This document shows, piece after piece, positions 42,420 through 50,589 of a stretch of 64,000 nt of DNA. Both the position numbers and the translations under genes were made by a program. Location: contig NZ_JBQOUY010000004.1 in assembly GCF_052216985.1 (NCBI RefSeq), forward strand, positions 1 through 64,000, written 5' to 3'. This DNA comes from Acidaminococcus fermentans_A. GTDB lineage: Bacteria > Bacillota > Negativicutes > Acidaminococcales > Acidaminococcaceae. Position 1 is the stretch's first letter, and every line of letters starts with the position of its first letter. The notes under the pieces were generated by a model. That model had not been told where the DNA came from and ran no database searches. It saw only the letters and a program-made list of their open reading frames with translations.

Positions 42420-43220
42420 ATGGATCATCATTATGCGGAACCCCATGAAGTCATGTACCACACCCAGCTGTCCCGGGAACGGCTGATGGGGGCTGATACA
42501 GCCCTGCTGCCGGGAGATCCAGGACGGGTCCGGTCCCTAGCAGAAGCCATGGGTCCTACGGTGGATTTCACCAGCCACCGGGAATACACCAGCTGCCTGA
42601 CACAGGTCCAGAACCAGCCTGTATTGGTCTGTTCCACCGGTATGGGCGGTCCTTCTACCGCCATCTGCCTGGAAGAACTGGCCCGCTTGGGCATCAAACG
42701 GGTGATCCGGGTGGGCACTACGGGTTCTATCCAGGAAGGATTGGAACTGGGGGATGTGGTGATCATCAAGGCGGCGGTCCGGCTGGAAGGTACCAGTACC
42801 CACTATGCTCCTCTGGAATTCCCAGCGGTGGCAGATTTCGAACTGACCCAGCTGCTGGCCTATGCAGCTTTGGTAGAAAATGTCCCTCACCAAGTGGGCA
42901 TCTGCTGCAGCTCCGATACTTTCTGGCCCGGTCAGGAGCGGTATGACAGCTTCACCGGTTACGTGCTCCGCCGGTTCCAGGGCAGTATGAAGGAATGGCA
43001 GCAGCTGGGAGTCACCAATTATGAAATGGAAACGGCCACGGTGTTCGTCACGTCCCAGGCTTTGGGAGTAAGGGCGGCCAGCCTGTGCGGGGTGGTGGCC
43101 AAGCGGACGGAAAGTGAAAGCATTGCCTCGCCGGAAATCTACCGGCTGGCGGAGAACCGGTTCCAGACCATTGTCCGCCGGGCATTGAATGAATTATTGG
43201 CAAGGGAGGGAAAGAAATGA
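42420..43220 (+). CDS. udp: Uridine phosphorylase
   Basis: The 266-residue nucleoside phosphorylase splits uridine into uracil and ribose-1-phosphate. It has the family motifs LLPGDPGRV, STGMGGPSTAICLEELARLG, RVGTTGSIQ and NYEMETATVF. The GSIQ phosphate loop, the uracil-binding region and the length favour uridine phosphorylase over purine nucleoside phosphorylase. It is 3 bases ahead of an overlap with deoB, whose product converts the released pentose phosphate. Confidence 0.92.
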   Translation: MDHHYAEPHEVMYHTQLSRERLMGADTALLPGDPGRVRSLAEAMGPTVDFTSHREYTSCLTQVQNQPVLVCSTGMGGPSTAICLEELARLGIKRVIRVGTTGSIQEGLELGDVVIIKAAVRLEGTSTHYAPLEFPAVADFELTQLLAYAALVENVPHQVGICCSSDTFWPGQERYDSFTGYVLRRFQGSMKEWQQLGVTNYEMETATVFVTSQALGVRAASLCGVVAKRTESESIASPEIYRLAENRFQTIVRRALNELLAREGKK

Positions 43221-44437
43221 AACGCAGCATCATCCTGATGATGGATTCTTTTGGCATCGGCGGCGCGGAAGATGCCGGCCGTTTTGGAGATCAGGGGGCG
43301 GATACCCTGGGGCACATTGCCTGCTGGTTCGGCCAAGAACGGGCCAAAGATCCGTCCGCTCCGCTACTGGCATTGCCCCATCTGGCCCGGTACGGGCTAG
43401 AGCTGGCCCACGGAATGAGCACTGGACAGAAACTGGACTTTTCCATCGGGGCACCGGAGCCTCTGGAGGGGGCCTACACCTATGCCCGGGAAGTCAGCAG
43501 CGGCAAGGACACCCTCAGCGGCCACTGGGAACTGACCGGTGTGCCAGTGATGTTCGACTGGGGCTATTTCCCAGACAAACCCCACTGTTTTCCCCAGGAG
43601 ATCATCGACGGGCTGATCCGGGAAGGCCATCTCCCCGGAGTGCTGGGAGAAAAGCATGCCTCCGGTACGGTGATCATCCAGGAACTGGGGGAGGAACACA
43701 TGCGCACCGGCAAGCCCATTGTGTATACCTCCGCGGATTCGGTGCTCCAAATCGCCGCCCATGAAAAGACCTTTGGCCTGGAAAAACTATACAAACTTTG
43801 TGAAATCGCCTACAAGCTGGTCCAGCCCTACCATATCGCCCGGGTCATCGCCCGTCCCTTTGTGGGAGAAAAAGCTGGGGAATTCACCCGTACCGGCAAT
43901 CGGCACGACTATGCGGTGCCTGCCCCAGAAAAGACCCTGGTGGATGCGGTGTATGAAAAGGCTGGGGGTGTCTATGCGGTGGGGAAAATCGCGGATATCT
44001 TCGCCCATCGGGGCATCACCCGGGCCTGGCATGCCACCGGGCTGGATGCACTCTTTGATGCTACCCTGGAGGCCCTGGAAGCAGCCGGGGACGGGAGCCT
44101 GATCTTCACCAATTTCGTGGATTTCGATTCTACCTATGGCCATCGGCGGGATGTAAGAGGCTACGGAGAAGGGCTCATGACCATCGACCGGCGGCTGCCG
44201 GAACTGGCGGCCCGGCTTCAGCCCGGAGATCTGGTGCTGATCACCGCGGACCATGGCTGTGATCCGACTTGGAAAGGGTCGGACCATACGAGAGAACATG
44301 TTCCTATGCTGTTCTTCGGACCGGGGGTCAGACCGGGAGCCCTGAAACCCATGGATACCTATAGTGATGGGGGACAGATCCTGGCCCGGCATCTGGGACT
44401 GGAACTGGCCCGTGGAAAAGCCCAGGAGGTGTATTGA
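43217..44437 (+). CDS. deoB: Phosphopentomutase
   Basis: DeoB interconverts (deoxy)ribose-1- and 5-phosphates, sending sugars from nucleosides to central metabolism. The 406-residue alkaline-phosphatase-fold enzyme has the metal-binding N-terminus MMDSFGIGGAEDA, KDTLSGHWELTGVP, NFVDFDSTYGHRRDV and ITADHGCDPTWKGSDHTREH. It overlaps udp by four bases and acts directly after it. Confidence 0.96.
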   Translation: MKRSIILMMDSFGIGGAEDAGRFGDQGADTLGHIACWFGQERAKDPSAPLLALPHLARYGLELAHGMSTGQKLDFSIGAPEPLEGAYTYAREVSSGKDTLSGHWELTGVPVMFDWGYFPDKPHCFPQEIIDGLIREGHLPGVLGEKHASGTVIIQELGEEHMRTGKPIVYTSADSVLQIAAHEKTFGLEKLYKLCEIAYKLVQPYHIARVIARPFVGEKAGEFTRTGNRHDYAVPAPEKTLVDAVYEKAGGVYAVGKIADIFAHRGITRAWHATGLDALFDATLEALEAAGDGSLIFTNFVDFDSTYGHRRDVRGYGEGLMTIDRRLPELAARLQPGDLVLITADHGCDPTWKGSDHTREHVPMLFFGPGVRPGALKPMDTYSDGGQILARHLGLELARGKAQEVY

Positions 44438-44438
44438 A

Positions 44439-45050
44439 ATGAAAATGCTGAAAAGGCTGCTGCTGACCCTGTGCTTTGCTCTGGGAGGAATGTTCCTGCT
44501 GGTGCCGGCAGAAGCGGCGGAGACGGCGGGGACGGACCCTCTAGCCCGGAAAAACATCGCCTTTGTGGTCTATGACCATACGGGAGAGGCCACGGCTTCC
44601 ATGAAGGAAGTCTGGAAGCGCCAGGTGCGCCAAGCCTATCCCCGTGCCCAGTTCGCCTTCCTGCCCGATCCCCAGGCGGCGGAAGGGGCCGGTGCGGTAT
44701 TGGATCAGTTCGGCGGGGACGGGTACCCCATCGAAAAAGAAGTGATGGACAAGATTGCGGACCGGACCGGCGCCGATGTGGTGGGGATCCTGGTGGTCCG
44801 GGCCATGGATGAATTCTACATCCAGCCTCTGTTCCACGGCGGCTGGGATGATGACGGGCCGGATACCCTGCTGCGGGTGATCTCCGGGGCGGACATGTAC
44901 CTGTACCGGAAAGATACGGGAAAATACATGAAGAAGAAGCTCCGGAAGGTGGAAACCACCGATGTGGCCCTGGCGGTCCATCCGGAAAAGGAAATCCAGT
45001 ACGCTCTCAGCAACCTGGCCATGACCATGGAGGGGAAGGAGCTCATTTGA
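44439..45050 (+). CDS. Exported protein of unknown function
   Basis: The ATG at 44439 follows CAGGAGGTG and overlaps nothing. The 203-residue product has a signal peptide (MKMLKRLLLTLCFALGGMFL, cleavage near AEAAE). The mature part contains VVYDHTGEATASMKEVWKRQ, DKIADRTGADVVGILVVRAMDE and GADMYLYRKDTGKY. The pattern suggests an alpha/beta periplasmic domain that handles a conserved surface protein family of Negativicutes, but I do not recognise it. It follows deoB by 1 nt, so it shares the transcript. Confidence 0.7.
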   Translation: MKMLKRLLLTLCFALGGMFLLVPAEAAETAGTDPLARKNIAFVVYDHTGEATASMKEVWKRQVRQAYPRAQFAFLPDPQAAEGAGAVLDQFGGDGYPIEKEVMDKIADRTGADVVGILVVRAMDEFYIQPLFHGGWDDDGPDTLLRVISGADMYLYRKDTGKYMKKKLRKVETTDVALAVHPEKEIQYALSNLAMTMEGKELI

Positions 45051-45084
45051 GTCCTTTGGGACTCACTAAAAAGGAGGTGACCCA

Positions 45085-45870
45085 TTGATCAGTGCAGAGG
45101 TATGGCAGGGAATCCTGATCCCCTTTGCCGGGACCAGCCTGGGAGCTGGCTGCGTCTATTTCATGAAAGAACAGCTCCACCGGAATGTCCAGCGGGGACT
45201 CACCGGCTTTGCCGCCGGGGTCATGGTGGCCGCGTCCATCTGGAGCCTGTTGATCCCGGCCCTGGAAGAAAGTGCAGCCCTGGGGCATTTTGCCTTTGTG
45301 CCGGCTGTTGTGGGGTTCTGGGCGGGGATCCTGTTCCTGTTGCTGTTGGATGTGGCGATCCCCCATCTCCACATGAATACCGATGAACCGGAAGGTCCTC
45401 GGAGCCATCTGGGCCGGACCACCATGATGCTGCTGGCGGTGACCCTCCACAACATCCCGGAAGGGATGGCGGTAGGGATGATCTACGCAGGGTTCGTCAC
45501 GGATCCGGGCTCCATTTCCCTGGGCAGTGCCCTGGCCCTGTCCCTGGGGATCGCAATCCAGAATTTCCCGGAAGGGGCCATCATTTCCCTGCCCCTTAAG
45601 GCGGCGGGGATGAACCGGCACAAGGCCTTTGCCGGCGGGGTGCTCTCCGGTATTGTCGAGCCTTTTGCGGCCTTGGGGACCATCCTGGCCTCCAGCATCA
45701 TCGGGCATCTGCTGCCCTATTTCCTCAGCTTTGCTGCGGGCGCCATGCTCTATGTGGTGGTGGAGGAAATGATCCCGGAGATGTCCGAAGGAGAACATTC
45801 CAACATCGGCGTCCTCACCTTCGCTTTGGGGTTCACTGTGATGATGACCCTGGATGTGGCGCTGGGGTAA
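45085..45870 (+). CDS. ZIP-family metal transporter
   Basis: The TTG start at 45085 follows AAGGAGGTGA. The 261-residue membrane protein has eight hydrophobic segments. The ZIP metal-path motifs are AVTLHNIPEGMAVG (helix 4) and IAIQNFPEGAIIS (helix 5), which bind zinc or other divalent ions. It is close to the ZupT/GufA group. Direction is probably uptake into the cytoplasm. It may be the last gene of the udp-deoB transcript. Confidence 0.9.
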   Translation: MISAEVWQGILIPFAGTSLGAGCVYFMKEQLHRNVQRGLTGFAAGVMVAASIWSLLIPALEESAALGHFAFVPAVVGFWAGILFLLLLDVAIPHLHMNTDEPEGPRSHLGRTTMMLLAVTLHNIPEGMAVGMIYAGFVTDPGSISLGSALALSLGIAIQNFPEGAIISLPLKAAGMNRHKAFAGGVLSGIVEPFAALGTILASSIIGHLLPYFLSFAAGAMLYVVVEEMIPEMSEGEHSNIGVLTFALGFTVMMTLDVALG

Positions 45871-45894
45871 GGCGCAGAGCACTTTGCTTATACT

Positions 45895-45915
45895 GGTCTC
45901 GAGACTCGAGACAAA
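45895..45915 (+). repeat. Heptad repeat block upstream of hcp
   Basis: Units GGTCTCG, AGACTCG, AGACAAA, the same word as at 39048. Confidence 0.45.
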
Positions 45916-45928
45916 TATTTTTAAGTAT

Positions 45929-45970
45929 GTTGTTCAAACAACGGATTGTTTTTCTGTACCGGACTATAAT
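45929..45970 (+). promoter_or_regulatory. hcp promoter region with inverted repeat
   Basis: GTTGTTCAAACAAC (45929-45942) is a perfect inverted repeat with a two-base centre. A TATAAT (45965-45970) follows, without a clear -35. The repeat sits where an activator or repressor site would be. The regulator is unknown; a redox regulator such as Rex or a CRP/FNR type is possible, but the site does not match their consensus exactly. Confidence 0.5.
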
Positions 45971-46032
45971 AGAGCCATCGAGTGAAGAAAATAACCTGTG
46001 AGAGTTTGAATCAGAAAAGGGGAGTTATACAA

Positions 46033-47670
46033 ATGGAAAACAAGATGTTCTGTTATCAGTGTCAAGAAACCGCCGGCTGCAAAGGCTGCACGGTGATGGG
46101 TGTCTGCGGCAAGAAACCGGAAGTGGCCGCCATGCAGGATCTGCTGATCTATGCCACCAAAGGCCTGTCCGCGGTGACCACCGCTCTGCGGGCCGCTGGG
46201 AAATCCGTCAGCCGCAGCGTGAACCATCTGGTGACCGTAAACCTGTTCACCACCATTACCAATGCCAACTTCGATCGGGAATCCATCATTGCCCGGATCA
46301 AAGAAACCCTGGCTGTGAAAGCGGATCTGCTGACCCAACTGGCTGATACCTCCAGCCTGCCGGAAGCCGCCCTGTGGAACGGCAGCGAAAGCGAATTCGA
46401 CGCCAAAGCTAAAACCGTTGGTGTCCTGGCTACCGAAAACGAAGATATCCGTTCCCTGCGGGAACTGATCACCTACGGCCTCAAAGGCCTGTCTGCCTAC
46501 AGCAAGCACGCCAATGTGCTGGCCCAGGACGACGAAGAAGTGGACGCTTTCATCCAGAAGGCACTGGCTGCTACCCTGGACGACAGCAAGAGCGTGGATG
46601 ACCTGGTGGCTCTGACTCTGGAAACCGGGAAATACGGCGTACAGGGCATGGCTCTGCTGGACAAGGCCAACACCACCGCTTACGGCAATCCGGAAATCAC
46701 CACCGTAGACATCGGTGTCCGGAAGAACCCGGGCATCCTGATCTCTGGCCATGACTTGAAAGACCTGGAAATGCTGCTGGATCAGACCGAAGGCACCGGC
46801 GTGGATGTATACACCCATTCTGAAATGCTGCCCGCCCATTACTATCCGTTCTTCAAGAAATACAAGAACTTTGCCGGCAACTACGGCAACGCCTGGTGGA
46901 AACAGAAGGAAGAATTCGAAAGCTTCAATGGGCCCATCCTGATGACCACCAACTGCATCGTTCCGCCCAAAGACAGCTACAAGGGCCGTCTGTGGACCAC
47001 TGGTGCCACCGGCTTCCCTGGCTGCCGTCACATTGATGCGGACGAAAACGGTCACAAGGACTTCAGCGAACTGATCGCCCAGGCCAAGACCTGCCCGGCT
47101 CCCACTGAAATCGAAACGGGTTCCATCGTTGGCGGTTTTGCCCATGAACAGGTCTTTGCCCTGGCTGACAAAGTAGTGGATGCGGTGAAATCCGGCGCCA
47201 TCAAGAAGTTCGTGGTCATGGCTGGCTGCGACGGCCGGATGAAGAGCCGGGAATACTACACCGAATTTGCCAAGGCTCTGCCGAAAGATACGGTGATCCT
47301 CACCGCCGGCTGCGCCAAGTACAAATACAATAAACTGAATCTGGGCGACATCGGCGGCATTCCCCGGGTACTGGATGCCGGTCAGTGCAATGATTCCTAC
47401 TCCCTGGCCCTGATTGCCCTGAAACTGAAGGAAGTATTCGGTCTGGCTGACGTCAACGAACTGCCCCTGATCTTCAACATTGCCTGGTACGAACAGAAAG
47501 CCGTCATCGTCCTCTTGGCCCTGCTGTACCTGGGTGTGAAGAACATCCATCTGGGACCCACCCTGCCGGCCTTCCTGTCCCCCAACGTGGCCAGCGTGCT
47601 GGTGAAGAACTTCGGCATTGCCGGGATCACCAACGTGGAAGACGACATGAAACTGTTCTTCGGAGCCTAA
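46033..47670 (+). CDS. hcp: Hydroxylamine reductase (hybrid cluster protein)
   Basis: The ATG at 46033 gives 545 residues. Hcp carries a cubane Fe-S cluster near the N-terminus (MFCYQCQETAGCKGCTVMGVCG) and a hybrid Fe-S-O cluster whose ligands are in NCIVPP, GFPGCRH, VVMAGCDGRMKSREYY and LTAGCAKYKYNKL. It detoxifies nitric oxide and hydroxylamine under anaerobic conditions. The spaced N-terminal cysteines fit the class common in strict anaerobes. A small Cys-rich ORF follows after 3 nt. Confidence 0.96.
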   Translation: MENKMFCYQCQETAGCKGCTVMGVCGKKPEVAAMQDLLIYATKGLSAVTTALRAAGKSVSRSVNHLVTVNLFTTITNANFDRESIIARIKETLAVKADLLTQLADTSSLPEAALWNGSESEFDAKAKTVGVLATENEDIRSLRELITYGLKGLSAYSKHANVLAQDDEEVDAFIQKALAATLDDSKSVDDLVALTLETGKYGVQGMALLDKANTTAYGNPEITTVDIGVRKNPGILISGHDLKDLEMLLDQTEGTGVDVYTHSEMLPAHYYPFFKKYKNFAGNYGNAWWKQKEEFESFNGPILMTTNCIVPPKDSYKGRLWTTGATGFPGCRHIDADENGHKDFSELIAQAKTCPAPTEIETGSIVGGFAHEQVFALADKVVDAVKSGAIKKFVVMAGCDGRMKSREYYTEFAKALPKDTVILTAGCAKYKYNKLNLGDIGGIPRVLDAGQCNDSYSLALIALKLKEVFGLADVNELPLIFNIAWYEQKAVIVLLALLYLGVKNIHLGPTLPAFLSPNVASVLVKNFGIAGITNVEDDMKLFFGA

Positions 47671-47673
47671 ACC

Positions 47674-47835
47674 ATGATCAAACTGTACGACCCGGAAACC
47701 TGCCCCTGCAGCCATACTCACTGTCCCCGTTACAAGGACTGTGAGCCCTGCATCGAATTCCACCACAATTCGGCGGAATATCCTCTGACAGCCTGCGAAC
47801 AGGTGGCAGAACGGGAGAAACGGCAGGCACGGTAA
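47674..47835 (+). CDS. Small cysteine-rich protein (53 residues) next to hcp
   Basis: An ATG 4 nt after the hcp stop opens a 53-codon frame ending at TAA 47833-47835. The product begins MIKLYDPETCPCSHTHCPRY and has six cysteines with the pattern CxC-x4-C-x5-C-x2-C-x14-C plus several histidines. This looks like a small metal- or Fe-S-binding protein. It resembles a small family of short Cys-rich proteins with a CxC...CxxCxxxH pattern, but I cannot name it. Its tight coupling to hcp suggests a role in nitrosative stress or electron delivery. Confidence 0.6.
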   Translation: MIKLYDPETCPCSHTHCPRYKDCEPCIEFHHNSAEYPLTACEQVAEREKRQAR

Positions 47836-47853
47836 AAGAAAGAAGGCTTTTCC

Positions 47854-48225
47854 ATGGGAAAGCTGCAGGTAAAACGGATTTACGAAGCCCCTGCCGAAAC
47901 GGACGGAAGCCGGTTCCTGGTGGACCGGCTCTGGCCCCGGGGCATCAAAAAAGAAACCGCGGCCCTGGCCGGGTGGGAGAAGGAAATCGCTCCCACCAAC
48001 GGCTTGCGCCGGGCTTTCGGCCATGATCCGGAAAAGTTCCCGGAATTCGCTGCCGGTTATATACAGGAGTTGGAAGCCAATCCGGAAGCGGGAGTCTTTT
48101 TGGAAAAAATAAAAAAAGCCCTGGTCCAGGGTACCGTAACCTTACTGTACGGAGCCAAAGACCAGGAGCACAACAATGCGGTTGTGTTGAAAGAGTGGAT
48201 AAAAAAAGAGGCTGTGAAGAAATGA
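47854..48225 (+). CDS. DUF488-family protein
   Basis: The 123-residue protein begins QVKRIYEAPAETDGSRFLVDRLWPRGIKKE, the signature of DUF488 (YeaO-like) proteins, and continues with the ELRRAFGHDPEKF-type segment (here GLRRAFGHDPEKF) and VTLLYGAKDQEHNNAVVL. Function in the family is unknown; some members are tied to stress or DNA-repair contexts. It follows the Cys-rich ORF by 18 nt. Its last codons form the left arm of the terminator. Confidence 0.88.
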   Translation: MGKLQVKRIYEAPAETDGSRFLVDRLWPRGIKKETAALAGWEKEIAPTNGLRRAFGHDPEKFPEFAAGYIQELEANPEAGVFLEKIKKALVQGTVTLLYGAKDQEHNNAVVLKEWIKKEAVKK

Positions 48226-48250
48226 ATTTCATTTCTTCACAGCCTCTTTT
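48208..48250 (+). terminator. hcp operon terminator
   Basis: GAGGCTGTGAAGAAATGAA pairs with TTCATTTCTTCACAGCCTC, a 19-bp perfect stem followed by TTTT. The DUF488 stop codon is inside the left arm. The core GTGAAGAAAT...ATTTCTTCAC matches the rpoC terminator. Confidence 0.9.
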
Positions 48251-48268
48251 GGTCGCGGTCCGCGGCCG

Positions 48269-48290
48269 GAGGGGTGAATCTTCACCCCTC
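48269..48290. terminator. Hairpin at the end of the alpha/beta hydrolase gene
   Basis: GAGGGGTGAA pairs with TTCACCCCTC over a two-base loop, with TTTTA on the plus strand side. It overlaps the last codons of the convergent hydrolase gene. Confidence 0.6.
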
Positions 48291-49121
48291 TTTTACCATT
48301 TCCTCAATCCACGTTCCCACCACCCGGGCCAGTTCCAGCCGGGCAGTGTCCAGGGCGTGGTTGCCGGGGAGGATCACTTTTTTGTGGTGACCAGTACCGG
48401 GCAGGGCTTCCAGCTCCTGCCACAGAGGTTCTACCATCCAATCCGGAGGGACTACCGTATCCTGGCTGCCTCCGATCAGCAGCAGGTTCCGGTCCTGGAA
48501 CCGGTGGGCGTTCTGGACAAAGCTCCACTGCCGGGCATGCTGGATGCTGTCCTGCCACAGATCTTCGAAACGGCCTATATGGAGGACCGAAGAAACCTGA
48601 GCGAACATTTCTTTCAGCTGTGCGTGGGGGATATGTTCCAGTCCTGCCTGATGGTCATAGGGGCAGAAGGCCACGGTGCCTTTGAGAAAGGGCAGGTACC
48701 GGGAGGCATTGAGCACTGTGTTGCCTCCGTTGGAATGACCTGCCAGGAAGATGTTCTCCCGGTCGATACCATAGGCTTTGGCCATGTCTTCTCGGGCCCA
48801 GCGGGCCAGGACAATGGCATCCTGGATGCAGTGGGAAAAAGAATAGATCCCTTCGCTGCCCCAGGCACCCCGATGGTAGGGACGGATCACCACACAGCCC
48901 ATTCGACGTAGGCACTGAGCTAGGTCGTCATTGTTCGTGGTGCCGGGGATCCCATGGCACAGGATCACTGCCGGATGAGGTCCGTCATAGATCCCTGAGG
49001 GGAGGTACACTTCCCCCAGCACCCGGTCGCCCTCGATGGGCAGGTCCAGCTCCAGAGAATCCGCCAGGGGTACGTCCTGGTAATCCGGTTCTTCCAGCAC
49101 ATAACGGGCATCAATGTTCAT
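48282..49121 (-). CDS. Alpha/beta hydrolase
   Basis: The 279-residue serine hydrolase has an oxyanion motif VILCHGIPG (about residue 53), the nucleophile elbow LAGHSNGGN (Ser near 131), an acid in GGSQDTVVPPDW and the terminal His in LPGNHALD. The fold matches the dienelactone-hydrolase/prolyl-peptidase-like alpha/beta hydrolases. The substrate is unknown. No signal peptide is present, so it is cytoplasmic. Its start overlaps the end of the DAACS symporter gene by 11 nt, suggesting co-transcription and perhaps a role in processing what that symporter imports. Confidence 0.85.
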   Translation of the reverse strand: MNIDARYVLEEPDYQDVPLADSLELDLPIEGDRVLGEVYLPSGIYDGPHPAVILCHGIPGTTNNDDLAQCLRRMGCVVIRPYHRGAWGSEGIYSFSHCIQDAIVLARWAREDMAKAYGIDRENIFLAGHSNGGNTVLNASRYLPFLKGTVAFCPYDHQAGLEHIPHAQLKEMFAQVSSVLHIGRFEDLWQDSIQHARQWSFVQNAHRFQDRNLLLIGGSQDTVVPPDWMVEPLWQELEALPGTGHHKKVILPGNHALDTARLELARVVGTWIEEMVKEG

Positions 49122-50397
49122 AGGTCAGGGCTTCCTTTCCGGCGGCATCGGCATTGAGGTTCTTCTTGTACCAGTCTTTGCCGTGGAAAATCCGGGTAAT
49201 CAGCATGGAAACCACCGTATCTCCGCAGGAATTCAGCAGGGTGCACCCGGGGTCGAACAGTTCGATGACCATCAGCAGGATGGGGAAGGCGCTTTCCGGC
49301 AGGTGGAATACGGAAACGATCATGGTTTCCCCGGCGGCACCGCCCCCTGGTACGGAGGAAGTGGCTACAGAAGCAGCAACCCCCAGGAACAGAGCCAGAA
49401 TGAAATCAAACCCTGCCAGAGGATGGCCGAACAGGGTGGTGGCCAGGACTTCCGAATAGACCACAGCAATGCAGGCCCCATCCATGTGGCAGGTAGCCCC
49501 CATGGAGACCACCACAGAAGAAATGTCCCGGGGCACCCCCAGCTTGTCGCAGGCTTCCATCTGCAGCGGGATGGTGGCAGCGGAAGAACGGGTGCCCAGA
49601 GCCGTCAAAGCCGGAGCGAGGATCACCCGGAAGTAGTTCTTCACGCCCCAGGTACCGGCAGCCAGCCAGGCGTAGAACCCCAGGAACACGAAGAAATACA
49701 CAAAGACCACGGTGTAGAATACCAGCATTGCACTGCCGTAGGTCTTCAGCAGATCGATCCCGTAGGTGCCGGTGAGATCCGCAAAATAGGCACCCAGGCC
49801 GATGGGAGCCGCCTTCATCAAAATGGCTACCATTTTATAGCACACCAGGCTCATGGCATTCATCCAGTTTACCACGGGTTTGGCAGCCTCCCCAATCATG
49901 GAAACGCAGATACCGAAGAAAATGGTCAGGATGATCAGCGGCAGCACGTGGAACCGGGAAATCAAAAGGGGCAGATCTCCCACGGTCAGGGTGTTGACAA
50001 TCTGATCCGCAATGGTCACTGGTTTCCCGGCTGCCTGGGCAGCTGCTGCGGGAGCCGTAAAGGTGGTGGGAACTCCGGTGAAATGGGTCACCAGCAGGAT
50101 CAGGCCCCCGGAAATGGTGGCGGTGAGTACGAAGATGATCAGGGTATATCCGATCATTTTCCCCACTTTTCCGGTGTCTTTGGCGTTGGCAATCGACCCG
50201 GCAATGGAGAAGAAAATCAGCGGCACGATGAGACAGAACAGCAGGTTCAGGAAAATCTGTCCGATGGGCTTCAGGAACGATGCCTTGTCTCCCAGTACCA
50301 GGCCCAGGATGGCCCCCAGGATGCAGAAGGTGATCAGGATAATGGGATCCCGATAGTTGGCCAGGGCGGAACGTCCCGACCGGTTTGCGGTTGTCAT
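49111..50397 (-). CDS. Dicarboxylate/amino acid:cation symporter (DAACS family)
   Basis: The 428-residue membrane protein matches the GltP/GltT/DctA family that imports glutamate, aspartate or C4-dicarboxylates with Na+ or H+. Signature blocks are IFLNLLFCLIVPLIFFSIAGSIAN, TRSSAATIPLQMEA (serine-rich reentrant loop 1), VVVSMGATCHMDGACIAVV, and FDPGCTLLNSCGDTVVSML. The arginine that selects amino acids in GltPh-type transporters is not clearly present near the last motif, so substrate assignment stays open. In an amino-acid fermenter glutamate uptake would be natural. Confidence 0.92.
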   Translation of the reverse strand: MTTANRSGRSALANYRDPIILITFCILGAILGLVLGDKASFLKPIGQIFLNLLFCLIVPLIFFSIAGSIANAKDTGKVGKMIGYTLIIFVLTATISGGLILLVTHFTGVPTTFTAPAAAAQAAGKPVTIADQIVNTLTVGDLPLLISRFHVLPLIILTIFFGICVSMIGEAAKPVVNWMNAMSLVCYKMVAILMKAAPIGLGAYFADLTGTYGIDLLKTYGSAMLVFYTVVFVYFFVFLGFYAWLAAGTWGVKNYFRVILAPALTALGTRSSAATIPLQMEACDKLGVPRDISSVVVSMGATCHMDGACIAVVYSEVLATTLFGHPLAGFDFILALFLGVAASVATSSVPGGGAAGETMIVSVFHLPESAFPILLMVIELFDPGCTLLNSCGDTVVSMLITRIFHGKDWYKKNLNADAAGKEALTYEH

Positions 50398-50529
50398 AAA
50401 AAGTCCCCCTCACTGAGTATGAAATGAAGATATGAACAAATTATAGAACTTTCACCTGTAAAACACAAGAAAGAGTCAGATATTGTCAGGCTCTGTCCCT
50501 GCTGGACGCAAGGCGTCCATTTCACTTAC

Positions 50530-50580
50530 GTTAACCGTTTCTCAAAAAGGGTTGAACAATCGAAAAAAATCCGGTACACT
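50530..50580 (+). promoter_or_regulatory. Biotin-type operon promoter with putative BirA box
   Basis: TTGAAC (50552-50557) and TACACT (50575-50580) are spaced by 17 nt, 9 nt before the first ORF. GTTAACC (50530-50536), 13 nt, then GGTTGAAC (50550-50557) resemble the BirA operator (half-sites GTTAACC and GGTTAAC), with one extra base in the right half. The right half-site covers the -35 box, ideal for repression. The match is not perfect, so this is a probable rather than proven site. Confidence 0.55.
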
Positions 50581-50589
50581 AAAACCATT

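Noticed and set aside
45964..48024. 686-codon open frame antisense to hcp
   Set aside because: Shadow of hcp and of the DUF488 gene; the sense genes carry clear family motifs.
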